NCBI GenBank assembly: GCA_037974665.1 | Contig: CM075764.1 | Span: 119,040,325 to 119,104,324, forward strand | DNA from: Ehretia macrophylla | Lineage: Eukaryota > Streptophyta > Magnoliopsida > Boraginales > Ehretiaceae | Direction of reading: 5' to 3' | Length of the DNA stretch: 64,000 nt | Program-made: the position numbers and the translations under genes | The notes under the pieces: model-generated | What the model saw: only the letters and a program-made list of their open reading frames with translations | Databases searched by the model: none | What the model was told of the DNA's origin: nothing | Part shown: positions 23,415 to 34,172 of the stretch, one piece after another | How positions within the stretch are numbered: the stretch's first letter is position 1 | Layout: each line of letters starts with the position of its first letter

Positions 23415-23750
23415 CCGTTTGTTTGCTGTAAATTAACTTGTTGAGAAAAAATAGAATACTGTAAAATATTTTTTGGTGTTTGGATGTCCAGTAAAAAATA
23501 TTTTTCAACATTAGATTTTATAAAAAAAAATATATATATATATATACACATAATATGTTAACCGTGAGGGTGGGGATGGGTTGGGGTGGGTAAGTTACGA
23601 AAAATATTTTCTTCTCTCAAAAAACGTAGAAATATTTTCTCAAACTTTGTACTAAACGTAATATTTGACTAGAAATTATTTTCCAGTTAATCAATTTTCC
23701 AGTGTTTTAATACCGAAAAATTGGAAAAATATTTTACGGCAAACAAACGG
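23415..23750. mobile_element. MITE, about 336 bp
   Basis: The ends ccgtttgtttgctgtaaa (23415) and ttttacggcaaacaaacgg (ending 23750) are inverted repeats. Inside are inverted copies of the gtaaaatatttttt type, an (AT)n tract near 23530 and a G-rich run at 23568-23590. The target-site duplication is not clear, so the superfamily is unassigned. It abuts or interrupts decayed Copia sequence. Confidence 0.7.
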
Positions 23751-24215
23751 ATGTACTTGAATTGCACTTCGTTTTTCTCTACACACTCTATCATGAAATA
23801 GAACTTAGTATCAACGTGCTTTTGTCTTTCAGGAAGACTGAATTTTTGGCTAGTCCAATTATCGACTTGTAATCCACAAAAGCTTTCGTTGCATCCTTTT
23901 GTAGTAGTTGAAGTATCTAAAATAACTTTCGAAGCCAATAGCTTGACAAACACATGAATTAGCATCAACATACTTAGCTTCACACAATTTTCAATTGGTG
24001 TATCAATCAGTCGCTTGAATTCTCCATTTTGAATTTTCTTTTAAATATGCCTTAATTTGGCATATATCTCTTGGGACATGAAAATGTGTCCTTCCATTCA
24101 ATTCACTCTATGATGAGATAGTAGGATATAAGGTTAATGTTTTTCATCTCAAATTCTTTAGCTATCTCGTTTCCCAAAATCTTTTATTATACTTGCATTA
24201 TTACCTGTAAATATA
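23751..24215 (-). pseudogene. Copia RT/RNase H remnant
   Basis: Minus-strand pieces in changing frames match Copia pol in order: EIAKEFEMKN and SYYL (near 24150), FKMENS, then CVCQAI/LRKL-like, QKDATKAFVDYKS, GLAKNSVF and finally KHVDTKFYFMIECVEKNEV (near 23800). This is the end of RT and the RNase H domain. Multiple stops and frameshifts make it dead. The first part corresponds to the relic at 1-230 in the other duplication copy. Confidence 0.75.
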
Positions 24216-24500
24216 GAACAAAAAAAAAAGACGCGTTTCTGAGATGATTCTTCACTCTTTGTATACGAAGAATTTATGTATTAAATATTGAATTCTTTTT
24301 TATATAATTGGAAATTGTAGAGAGACAAAGCATCATTTCCGGTGCCTGGATGATATGCAATAATACTCGGAAAATAATGATAATCACCATTTATTTACTA
24401 ACTCTACCTATTTTTATGCTTACTATACTCGACCTCTCTTTAGTTCATGCACAAAAACTGCAAGTTTATTGACATATGTTGTACATATAATGTAAAAAAT

Positions 24501-24809
24501 TTAAACCCATAAAGCTCCTGCTCTCTTAAGCATTGGCTTCAAGGATCCATGGAGGTGAAGACTCATAACCTCGTTTTCACCGCCAATCAACACTCCTCCA
24601 ATGAACACTGCAGGCACTGTTGGATTGCAACCAAGCCTCTCAAGAGCCTCCTCGATTTGTTGGCCTCTAGGTATTTCATCAAGCTCATAAACACCTGGAT
24701 TAACACCAAAATCATAGAAAAGAGACTTGATGGTGTGGCTCATGCAGCATGAGCTCTTGCTGAAAATCACCACTGGCTTCTCACACACCATTCTGCTTAC
24801 CCTCTCCAT
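24501..24809 (-). CDS. CC-type (ROXY-class) glutaredoxin, copy 2
   Basis: Intronless, 102 residues, complete and without defects. CCMS active site at residues 21-24 followed by the usual H25; TVPAVFIGG at 64-72 and GG at 76-77 for glutathione binding; LHLHGSL at 84-90, the leucine-containing region linked to TGA-factor binding in this family; C-terminal ALWV. CC-type glutaredoxins act as transcriptional co-regulators with TGA factors in development, nitrate and jasmonate responses (family knowledge); CCMS forms lack the second active-site cysteine of classical CPYC enzymes. The start is fixed by homology and by stops upstream. An undisturbed TATA box lies about 140 bp upstream. This is the better candidate for the functional parent gene. 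The Arabidopsis GRXS/ROXY counterpart cannot be named from the sequence alone. Confidence 0.95.
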   Translation of the reverse strand: MERVSRMVCEKPVVIFSKSSCCMSHTIKSLFYDFGVNPGVYELDEIPRGQQIEEALERLGCNPTVPAVFIGGVLIGGENEVMSLHLHGSLKPMLKRAGALWV

Positions 24810-24946
24810 TTTAGATATGTGTGTATGTAATGCAGTCGCAAAAAGTCAACTATAGCAACGGTTTTATTATTAGTTCAATTAAAGCGTCGAGGCAAGTGTT
24901 AGGACACGTTGGTTTTTGCTGTGAGGCAACATGGTGTGCAATCGAG

Positions 24947-24958
24947 CCATTTATATAG
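24947..24958 (-). promoter_or_regulatory. TATA box of glutaredoxin copy 2
   Basis: Minus strand CTATATAAATGG, identical to that of copy 1. The neighbouring sequence toward the gene (gaggcaacatggtgtg, with ttggtttttgctg) is also conserved between copies, so it probably includes the transcription start. The upstream promoter differs because copy 1 has an insertion there. Confidence 0.72.
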
Positions 24959-25409
24959 AATTCTTGAGGGAAAGAAGATAAAAATATTGCTTGATAAAAA
25001 ATAAAAATAAAAAAGTGCTTCAATTAGATATTTGGAATATTGGTTCCAAATCTGCATAGGATCATTAGCAGATTGTGATAGAGATATGTCATTATGTTGC
25101 AACATGCAATAAAGTTTGCACGATAACGATTCTCTTCATGCGGAAATTGAGACGTGACGATGGTACGGCTTGTAATTGCATCACAGTGATGAGTATCATA
25201 TTCATGTCTAGCCTTGTGTCACTTTTCTTGGGTCTCGTTCAGCGATAAAGTAGCTAGAAGACACGGAAATAAGAGGATCATTTTTTAAATTGTCTGACCA
25301 AGATATGTCTTATTTATACGATGGAAAATCCATTGATATGTCTTCATCCTATTAGGAGTCCTTGAATTATATGAAAGCAGTAAGCAAACAACAAATCCAT
25401 GGTATAAAC

Positions 25410-25571
25410 TCAGGTTCAAGAAAATTAGTGTTTTCTCAATTATATGAAACCTTATTGCAAACAACAAATCCATGCGCATTTGAACCCGAATATCGCGGAA
25501 ATCACATAATATTTGATGGAAGGACAGAGAATCCTTTTGGACAACCCGATATAACAGGAAAGCCTTATATT
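25410..25571 (+). pseudogene. Plastid rpoB-like fragment (nuclear plastid DNA)
   Basis: A 54-codon open stretch reads [11 protein letters not shown], then [20 protein letters not shown], then FGQP and GKPYI. This matches, in order, the C-terminal third of the plastid RNA polymerase beta subunit, where FEPEYPGK, IFDGRTGNPFEQPV and IIGKPYI are familiar. It ends abruptly after GKPYI, before the conserved HGRSSGHY region. A short duplicated motif (caaacaacaaatccatg, near 25386 and 25458) flanks its start. I read it as a small NUPT. It is absent at the corresponding place in duplication copy 1. A codon-level match is seen; identity is from memory. Confidence 0.7.
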
Positions 25572-26275
25572 GGTATTGTTGAATTACTTTAGTTTATTAT
25601 AATAGATGAATTCAAGGGGTGTGTTTTTTGGTTTATTGGAACCCACTATAGACCCACCGCATTGATTTCACTCTAAGACAATAAATTATACGGTGTAACA
25701 GTACCTTAATATAATTGTCACTTGTATTTAGCGTGAGCCATTTTCCAATCTGGAAAACTTTCTGCTGTATCTTTCAGAAGGCATCTGTCGAGTAGTAGAA
25801 AGAAGCTGGATTTTATCCAATTGGGATCTTTTCCTTTTCCAGAAGAAAATTCGCATCAAATTCACAAAAGAAAACGAAATGGTATGTAGAAGAATATTGA
25901 TAAAATTTTGTGATGATGTTTATAACACGTTTAATACTATTTGAACAAACCAATATACCATTTATGTTTCTTTTTCTATGTGAAAGTCCTCTTGATTATG
26001 AATTTTATTTATAATATAAAGAAGAATTTGACATTTAATACGAAAGTTTTCATCATAAAAAGGGCAATTAAATATCGTGCCACATAGTATTATTTGCCTG
26101 AATAACTAAAACAAAATAATTTGTCATGTTTGATCGAGGGTTCGATGATTAGAGAACAATTGATCTCCTGTCAATTTCTAGTAATGTAAGATGATGCTAC
26201 ACCAACCTTAGCTCTCAAACTTGTCTTGTAGAGGAATATCTTTCTCTGATTGCTGAATAAGCTATGTCCCTTTCG

Positions 26276-27000
26276 ATCACATGGCAAAGTAATCGAAGAA
26301 GCCCCTCCACTACTACTCAAAAGTTGGATTAAACGATCAGGTAGCCAACTCTTTGCTCCTAAGCGCCGAGGGGCATGTTTCTGAATCAACAGAAACTTCT
26401 TCAGTTTGCACGCTTTTGAAGTCTTTTCCTCCGACCAAAAATATCGCTGCTTGCAGATTTGTTTTCTTCCCATCAGAAGAACCATAAGAGACTGTAATCT
26501 TTAGTCATCCATCATAGTAGTTCAGGCTCTTCCTGATCCCCATCAGTATTATCCACGACATTTTCTTCATAATTCCTTGTCGGAGAAGGTAGTGGTTCGG
26601 ATAACGCTGCTTCTTTTTCAGCGCCTAACCCAAGCTTAAAGTCCAACGGACTTAATCTCCATAGCTGAGGGGAGCAAAATGACCTTATGCTATCGCCATC
26701 CTGAAGTTCAAGAGCTCCTTCCTCGGGGATAGAGGCTTGGAATAAAGCTCCTTAGGAGCATCAGGATCCACCCCTGCAGAAAATGGCGCACAATTAAGGC
26801 GATGTATACTGAAATGACTTTCACTAAAGAAAATTACATATTTATTAATACTTCTGTGAGTATCGCTGACAGCGTAAGACTCTGGGAATTTAGGAGTGTC
26901 AGTGCATCTACGAGTGCAGAAGAAATGCACAGATTTTAGTCGTGATCTCCCTTGGTCTAGTGTAAGGACGAGACTAAAGATATGGCCTTTCACCAACCCA
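26276..27000 (-). pseudogene. Unrecognised coding-like relic
   Basis: This stretch is visibly richer in GC than its surroundings. The minus strand holds consecutive open segments in shifting frames: a 103-codon frame from 26996 (containing SYAVSDTHRSINKYVIFFSE and ELYSKPLSPRKELLNFRMA), then LSPLDFKLGLGAEKEAALSE and the acidic ENVVDNTDGDQEEPELL near 26550, then LQAAIFLVGGKDFKSVQTEE near 26430. It looks like a former protein-coding sequence with frameshifts. I cannot name the family; a host-gene exon set or organellar DNA are both possible. It begins where similarity to duplication copy 1 ends. Confidence 0.45.
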
Positions 27001-27139
27001 TAGTGGTATTGCTAGTTTTCTCACTGAACACAATGACAACAATGGGCGTAACGAGATTATCAACTGTCAACTGAATCAGAGGAATTGAGAATTCCATTAA
27101 TATTCAATTACTGGACTATTGTGATAGCAAAGGTAAATA

Positions 27140-28040
27140 GCTTTAAATCTAATTAAGTAGAGTAAGGCAAGTAAACAAAACTAATTAAGCTAAATTAAGC
27201 TACATAGTAAGTTAAGTAAGCAAAGTAAACTACGAAACAAGTAACCTAACTATATGATGAATCTTGATAAAGCTTAAAAATAAAGAGAGAGTGAGAGTAG
27301 CAGGACAAGACATTGAATTGAAAATAAGATAAAAATTTGAGAATTAACAAATTTTTATACCAAAACATAACTTCTAATCCTTAAACCGTAAATCTTATAC
27401 CAAAACCTTTAGTCCTATACCTAAACCCTAAACATTAAACTCTAAATTCTAGATTCTAAGCGACATAAGCTAAGCAAACTAAGTCAACTAAGCTAAATAG
27501 TCAAGTAGGAAAAGAAAGCGTCTATCTTCTTTTATTACTTCTTTATTTGAGGACTTTTTCTTTATTCAGCTAAGTACGTAAGCGAAGCTAAGTAAGCAAG
27601 CTAAGCTAAACTAAGTAAACTAACCTATGTTAAACAAGTAAGTAATCTAAGTAAGCTAAAGTAAGTTAGTAGGCTAAGCTACGGTAAGCTGAGTTAGCCA
27701 AGTGAAGGAAATTAAATAAGCTAAACTATCTAAAATAAGTAATCTAAGCAAAAGTAAGTAAGCAAGGTAAGCTAAGATATGTTCAGTGAAGCAAGCTAAG
27801 CTAAACTGAGATAAACTAAATAGAAAACTAAGTAAGCAAGGTAAGTTAAATAAGCTAGGTAAACTAAGTAGCAAGTAAGTAAGCTAAGTCAGCTAAGTAT
27901 ATGGTACATAACTATAAATTAAGCTAGCTAAACTAAGACAAGTAAGCTAAGACTTAGCTAAGTAAGTAAGCTAAGTAAGGTAAATAAACTAAGTTAAGTT
28001 AATCAAGTAAGCTAGCGAAGTAAATAAACTAAATATATGA
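27140..28040. repeat. YAAG tetranucleotide array (TAAG/CAAG), block 1
   Basis: Degenerate runs of TAAG and CAAG in changing phase (aagtaagctaagtaagcaag), with interludes at 27255-27465 and 28029-28125 that resemble each other (gataaagc, aataaagag, aaacattga, aagataaaaattt). The plus strand is full of TAA stops and the complementary strand is Leu/Ser-rich and open, so long minus frames here are artefacts. Telomere-like CCCTAAA-type sequence lies inside at 27375-27460. Confidence 0.85.
27375..27460. repeat. Degenerate telomere-like repeat, block 1
   Basis: Successive heptamer-like units (ccttaaaccgtaaatc, ctaaaccctaaacattaaac, tctaaattct) vary around the plant telomere unit CCCTAAA. A matching block with the same order lies at 36595-36662, so both belong to one longer repeat unit. 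Confidence 0.65.
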
Positions 28041-29270
28041 TAAACTATGATAAAGCCCATAAATAAAGAGGGAGTAAGGGTTGCAGAAGAAAACATTGAA
28101 ACAAGATAAAAATTTAAAAATTAAGACCCAAGAAAATGATATAATTACCTTGCACTCCGGTATAAAATTATTATGGAATTGACTATTGTTTTTGCATCTT
28201 TCAATAAAAATTAAGGTAATTTACCGAAATGGTTCTAAATCTTTGTGTTTTTTGACATTTAAGTCATTTATATTTTATTTTGGACAAAATGATCATTTAT
28301 CTTTCATTTTAGTGACAATCGTTAGTCTTTGAAGCAAAATCCGTCGAAAAAATATCATTAGTGAGCACGTGGATGATACATGGTCGCAAAATTCACAAAT
28401 CTTCAGGGGTAAAATTATCACACGATAAAAGATAAGCATTCTAAAGTTTATATATTTTGGGGTCACGTCTCATTCATGTGCTCACTAACATTATTTTTTG
28501 ACAGATTTTGCTCTAAGGACTAATAGTTGTCACTAAAATGAAAGATGAAGGACCATTTTGTCCAAAATGAAAGATAGAAAACTTAAATGTCACTACAAGA
28601 AAACAGCGCTCGAGCAACGGAATTTGGTGACGGATTTTTTCCATAGCAAATTGGCTACTGTCAGGCTGCGGATTTGCTATGGATAATAAATTTTGTAGCC
28701 CATCTGTAGCCTACTTAGGCTATGTTGAAATGACGACAAAACTTGGCTACGAATTGGCTACGGACCATAATTTTAATTAATAAAAAAAATAAAAAAATAA
28801 TTTTCCGTAGCCTAGCCGTGGCAAATTTGCTACGGACTAGCTACGGATTATTTAATTAATTCAGCAAAAAAAATTTATAACAAAGTATGTAGCCATGCAG
28901 TGGCTAAATAACCACAGATTGGCTACCGATAATAATTTTAATTATTAAAAAAATAAAAAATAATATTCCATAGCTTATTCGTGGTAAATTTACTATGGAC
29001 TAGCTACGGATTATTTAATTAATTCGGCAAAAAAAATTCATAAAAAATTCCGTAGCCATGCAGTGGCCAATAGCCACAGATTGGTTACGGATTATATATA
29101 TTATTCAAAAAATATTTAAATAAATTAAATACAAATATTTTAATTAAATAGAAAAAAAATAAAATTACAAAGTCCATAGCACATCCGTAGTCCCTAGCTA
29201 CGGATGGGCTCCAAAATTCAACTCTTCCGTAGCCTAGCAATAGCCAAGTGACTACTGCTAGGCTACGGAC

Positions 29271-30960
29271 TTCAACAAAAAATGAGGTTTATCATTTTTA
29301 ATTTGAATTATGAAATTTTGATTGAACCTACAACGTAATAAACTTCACTTGAATTGCAAATTTTTCAACAAAAAATAAATTTGGTCCGTATTTCATTAAC
29401 GTGCGTACTTTTATAGAGAAATCAATAGTCGTTTAAATCGAACATATCATGTCCTCACTTAACATTGCGTTAACGTTAATTAACATTTAATCTAGTAGTC
29501 CAAAAACTCTCGCATTATGTCTAAACTTTATAAATAAGAAAAATATGAAGATCGATATTAACACGTTTTAATACGTTATTCCTACCTATTAACATGTTAA
29601 AATATATAATATAAGTATTTTGTAGCCCAATAGTAGCCAATTGGCTACTGCTAGGCTACGGACTTCAACTTTTCCGTAACCCAGCAGTAGCCTGGCTACT
29701 ACTGGGCTACGGACTTCAACACAAAAATTGAGTTTTATCGTTTTTAATTTAAATTATAGAATTTTGGTTGAACCTACAACATAGTAAACTTCACTTGAGT
29801 TGCAAATTTTTCAAAAAAAAAAAACTTGATCCGTATTTCATTAACGTGTATACTTTTATAGAGAAATCTCATAGAAAATCAATAGTCGTTTAAATCGAAC
29901 TTATTATGTCCTCACTTAACATTGTGTTAACGTTAATTAACATTCAATCTAGTCGTTCAAAAACTCTCATATTATGTCTAAACTTCATAAATAAGAAAAA
30001 TAGAAAAATATTAACACGTTTTAATACGTTGTTCTTACTTATTAACAAATTAGAATATATAATATAAATATTCTGTAGCCTAACAGTAGCCAATGACTTC
30101 AACTTTTACGTAGCCCAGCAGTAGCCAATTGGCAACTGTTGGGCTCGGACTTCAACAAAAAATTGAGCTTTACCGTTTTTAATTTGAATTATGGAATTTT
30201 GATTGAACCTACAACGTAGTAAACTTCACTTGAGTTGCAAATTTTTCAAAAAAAAATAAACTTGGTCCGTATTTCATTAACGTGCGAACTTTTATAGAGA
30301 AATCTCATAGAAAATCAATAGTCGTTTAAATCAAACTTATATCATGTCCTCACTTAACATTACGTTAACGTTAATTAATGTTCAATCTAGTCGTTCAAAA
30401 ACTCTCATATTATGTCTAAACTTCATAAATAAAAAAAATATGAAAATATTAACACGTTTTAATACGTTGTTCTACCAATTAACAAGTTAGAATATATAAT
30501 ATAAGTATTCCGTAGCCTAGCAGTAGCCAATTGGTTATTGCTAGGCTACGGACTTCAACTTTTCCGTAGCCCAGCAATAGCCAATTGGCTACTGCTGGGC
30601 TACAGACTTCAACAAAAAATTGAGTTTTACCGTTTTTAATTTGAATTATAGAATTTTGATTGAACCTATAACGTAGTAAACTTCACTTGAGTTGCAGATT
30701 TTTTTTAAAAAAAAATTAACGTGCGTACTTTTATAGAAAAATCTCATAGAAAATCAATAGTCGTTTAAATCGAACTTATCATGTCCTCACTTAACATTGT
30801 GTTAACGTTAATTAACGTTCAATCTAGTTGTTCAAAAACTCTCTTATTATGTCTAAACTTCATAAATAAGAAAAATATGAAGATATTAACACGTTTTAAT
30901 ACGTTGTTCATACCTATTAACAAGTTAGAATACATACAATTAGTGGTCTGTAGCCAATGG
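29271..30960. repeat. Four tandem repeats of about 440 bp inside the CACTA element
   Basis: Units begin near 29271, 29715, 30152 and 30608 with cttcaacaaaaaattgagtt-like sequence and end in a palindromic gtagccaattggctactgc block. The spacing is about 437-456 bp; the fourth unit is shortened by a deletion near 30700. Each contains cattaacgtgcgtactttta and aacacgttttaatacgtt. They extend the left subterminal region and probably carry transposase-binding motifs. Confidence 0.85.
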
Positions 30961-31554
30961 CCACAGATGGGCTACGGATTTCTATAGGTTCGTAGCCCAT
31001 CCGTAGCTAATGGCCATGATAAGTTCGATTTAATTATAATTAATTATTATTATTACTAAATTCTATTAGTTTAGCGAGTATTAATTTATTGAGATATTTT
31101 TAATTTTTTTTGTCTTTATAGTAAATATATTATATATATGGTATTGTTTTTTAAAAGTGGCTTATATTTTTTCAGGTCAATTTGAAAAGACAAGTAGTAA
31201 AATCTAATGAGAATAGAAGAATAGAATCTAATTTAATAGGATTAGAATAAGTTTCTCTAATTCCATAATCAATTTATTATGTAATTGTTAGCTAATTATT
31301 AATTTATTAAATATTTGGGTAGATAAAAAATGAAGAAAATATTTTAACTATATTGTCTTATAATTTTATCGAAAATATTAATTTTTTATAATGGTTCCAA
31401 GTCATGACTCGATGTTTTTATTATTTAAAATAGATTATTAATTTATCGAGTATTAATTTGAAAGAATTGTATTGTATTATTATAATCATTATTAGTATTA
31501 TTATGCTTTTATTGTTAGTTTATATAAATATAGAATAATTAAAAAAATAACCCT

Positions 31555-31670
31555 ACAAGTCGCCGGCTGGCCGGTGAGTGCATCCGGTTGGGACAGAAAG
31601 TTAGCCTAACTCTCTGATCCCAGTCGGACAATGTCGCCGGCCAGCCGGAGACCTCGCCCGGCAGGGCCAT
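31555..31670. other. GC-rich patch with an inverted repeat inside the CACTA element
   Basis: Within AT-rich surroundings, ccggctggccgg at 31563-31574 is complementary to ccggccagccgg at 31637-31648, giving a 12-bp stem with a 62-nt loop. It precedes a CT-rich stretch (31735-31930) resembling a plant 5' UTR. Origin unknown. Confidence 0.5.
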
Positions 31671-31689
31671 GTTATTTTTAATTCTTTTA

Positions 31690-32565
31690 TAATTGTTTTG
31701 GGTCTTAAAAGACCTGATTCAAATTTTAATTTAAAAGCTTTTTTCTCTCGCCCTCCCTCTCATCTTTCAAGCCCTAACACCATCCCAAAAATCACTCAGC
31801 CGACGCCACCGCCACTATCTCCTCTCGCCGCTGCCACCATGAAAACCACCACCTCTCTCTATCTCCCTCTCTGTCGGACCACCACCACTACTACCTCATT
31901 TGTTGCTGCCACCATCTCTTAATTTTGACTTATCCACCGTCCGATGGCAGAACAACTCGTCTTCTACACATCCTCGGAAAATCATCTTGTGTCGTGAATA
32001 ATCTGAGACATCTCAACTATCGGAACTTAGTAGTACTACAGTAAGTTCCTCCAGATTCTCTACTTTTTGGCATTCTGTAATTTCAGTCAAAGAAAGAATC
32101 ATAACGCGAGTTTAGTTATAAGCTTGATCTAATTGGTCTTTTTCAGTTTAACAATCGTTTTAGCTACCATTTTCTCAATCTTTTTTTTTTTCTTTTGACT
32201 AGCAAGTGAATCCTCCTATTGAAATTTGTAAAAACCTAATAAGTGCAACTCAGTGAATATTTCTGCCATTAACTTTACTGGCACCTAGTTTGTTTTAGGA
32301 AGCTTTTAGTATCGAGAATGATTTCACCACATTCATGAGTTGTTATGATGAGTATATATAGTAAAGTTTCTTCTTCTTATAGGTTCCAGATTTAAGATCT
32401 CTGGTTATAAACAATGGACCAAGGATGAAGCAAAGGGAAGCCTGTAGATCTGTTATTCGAGAATCGCTTACTCTTCTCGAGAAACTAAGTATTGAAATTA
32501 AAAATAGTGCTATGTTGAAGGAATCTGTTAATTGTCATCCAAATTTATTGCTAGTTTCCCTGTGA
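31690..32565 (+). pseudogene. Probable captured 5' gene region with a 46-codon open stretch
   Basis: 31735-31930 is a CT/CCA-rich leader-like stretch (accaccacc, ctctctctatctccctctct). At 32383 an AG acceptor-like site (cttcttcttatag) is followed by exon-like sequence, and an ATG at 32425 opens 46 codons to TGA at 32563, reading MKQREACRSVIRESLTLLE onward. I do not recognise the product. It may be the upstream part of the same captured locus as the ATP synthase gamma exons, or another fragment. There is no sign that it is expressed. Confidence 0.35.
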
Positions 32566-33886
32566 TGCTATTTTAGTGCAATATTTTAATGTGTATGCTT
32601 GTCCCAAAGTTGTTAATATGGCAATTGTTACCTAGTTTCGTCCTATTGATGTGGAGGGCTTCACAACTATCTGCATTTCTGCTATTTGGATTCGATTGAA
32701 AAAGAATTTGTTCACTTGGATCTATGAGATAGATATACTATGAATTAGTATTATTGGTATTGATTTTGTTGTTTAGATCTTCATGAGTCTCTGTTGCTAT
32801 CCAAGATATTGACGAATAAGAAATATTCTATCTTTTACAGAGACAATGGCCACTAAGGTGGTTGGTCATACCACTTTATTTGAGCACAATGGTTGAGACA
32901 TTATCATGAAATTCATTAATCTAACTTCTATTGAGGTAGTGTAATAAAAATTAAATAAACTTTTCTTTGTACCTGTCGAAAGAAAAACGAAAAAGGTTCT
33001 TCATAGGTCAGCTAATCACCTTCGTTCATTATGAGATCTATATTTGTTTCATAAGGGACCAAGGATTATGCTTAGTTATTGTCTGCATCTTAGGAGAATT
33101 ATCTTAATCAAACTGATGGATGGCTATACAGTTGCTAGGAAATAAATTATGCTTTTCCTTTTGCCAATTGTTATTGACATTTTCCTCTTAGTTTCTTTTG
33201 TTATTGTAGCAAATTATTCTACATTAGTCTTTTCACTATGTTTTTATGTCTTTACCACAGGTTGCCTCTTTCTTATATTACCAAGTTTGTATCTCAAAGT
33301 GTCCTATAGCAGTACATATTTTTAGATGTTTCTATGGGTGATGAAAGAAAGAACTTTATCTAAAGATATATTAAGAGACTCTGAAAATTTTTCTTTGGTG
33401 AAACAACCATTGTTTTTAAAATATTTTATTATTTACTTGCTCTGTGAAGAAAAAGGCAAAGTTGTTGTGTGAGGTATATTGATCAGTCCCCCATTTTAAT
33501 CAAACTATAGTTTAAGAATCCATACATTGCTTGGTGTAGTGTAGTAGACATTAAACTTCTCGTGAGGTATAATGATGTTTAACTAGTTGGGGTGCCAAGT
33601 GGCAGAAAGGTTATCTTCAATTTCTTTTATCTCTATGCTTACATTTCTAATACAAACCCTTGTTGAAAAGCTTACGCCTGGAAAATTGAATTTGAACAAG
33701 TAGATTATCTTTTGTGACATGTACAAGTCTTCGTACTAGTAGAGTGTATCTTAATTCTTGTTGGTATGCGTGGATTTCTTATGCTGTTGTCTGAGGGATG
33801 TGAAGTTCACTTAAAACACTTTGGTTTTCTCAACGTTATTTCGATACATCCTGTGTTCTTTTCTAATACAAGTATACATTGGTAGG

Positions 33887-34172
33887 GAGCAGGCTACTGA
33901 AGGAATACGTTACATTTCAACTCAAGTTGGTGAGTGTTATCTTTGGTTTATGTGTCGCATTTCTTCACAGTTACAATTTTTTGAGGTCCAGTGTGGTTAA
34001 TTGTTCTGAGGGTTGAATGTTTTTTACACAACAGTCCGAAACAGGATGAAGTTTGTTAAAAATATTCAGAAAATTACAAAGGCAATGAAGATAGTTGCAG
34101 CTTCATAATTGCGAGCTGAGAACTCGCGTAGATTGTGGCAGCCATTCACTGCCCTTCTTGGTGACGCCCCAA
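33887..34172 (+). pseudogene. Captured fragment of mitochondrial F1-ATP synthase gamma subunit gene
   Basis: Two exons with a retained intron. Exon A (33887-33929) reads EQATEGIRYISTQV; the intron is 33930-34034 (GT...AG, 105 bp). Exon B (34035-34172) reads RNRMKFVKNIQKITKAMKIV, then after a gap LWQPFTALLGDAP, followed by a GT donor. This is the junction of transit peptide and mature N-terminus of the mitochondrial gamma subunit (ISTQVVRNRMKSV... in plants, family knowledge). Defects: a TAA stop at 34106-34108 replaces a conserved Lys, about five residues before AENS are missing, and Gly is Arg in NSRG. The intron shows capture from genomic DNA, not from mRNA. The rest of the gene is absent. 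Confidence 0.88.

Larger units (their letters stand above)
24090..26275. repeat. Segmental duplication, copy 2 (partner 1-3270)
   Basis: Holds, in the same order and orientation as copy 1, the Copia relic, glutaredoxin gene, TATA region, the taaagtttgcacgataacga block near 25110, the block near 25780-25870 and the block near 26160-26270. It lacks the copy-1 promoter insertion and SINE. It has a plastid-like rpoB fragment that I do not see in copy 1. Confidence 0.85.

Noticed and set aside
27674-27874. Leu/Ser-rich 66-codon minus frame
   Set aside because: The YAAG repeat puts TAA stops on the plus strand and leaves the minus strand open by composition.
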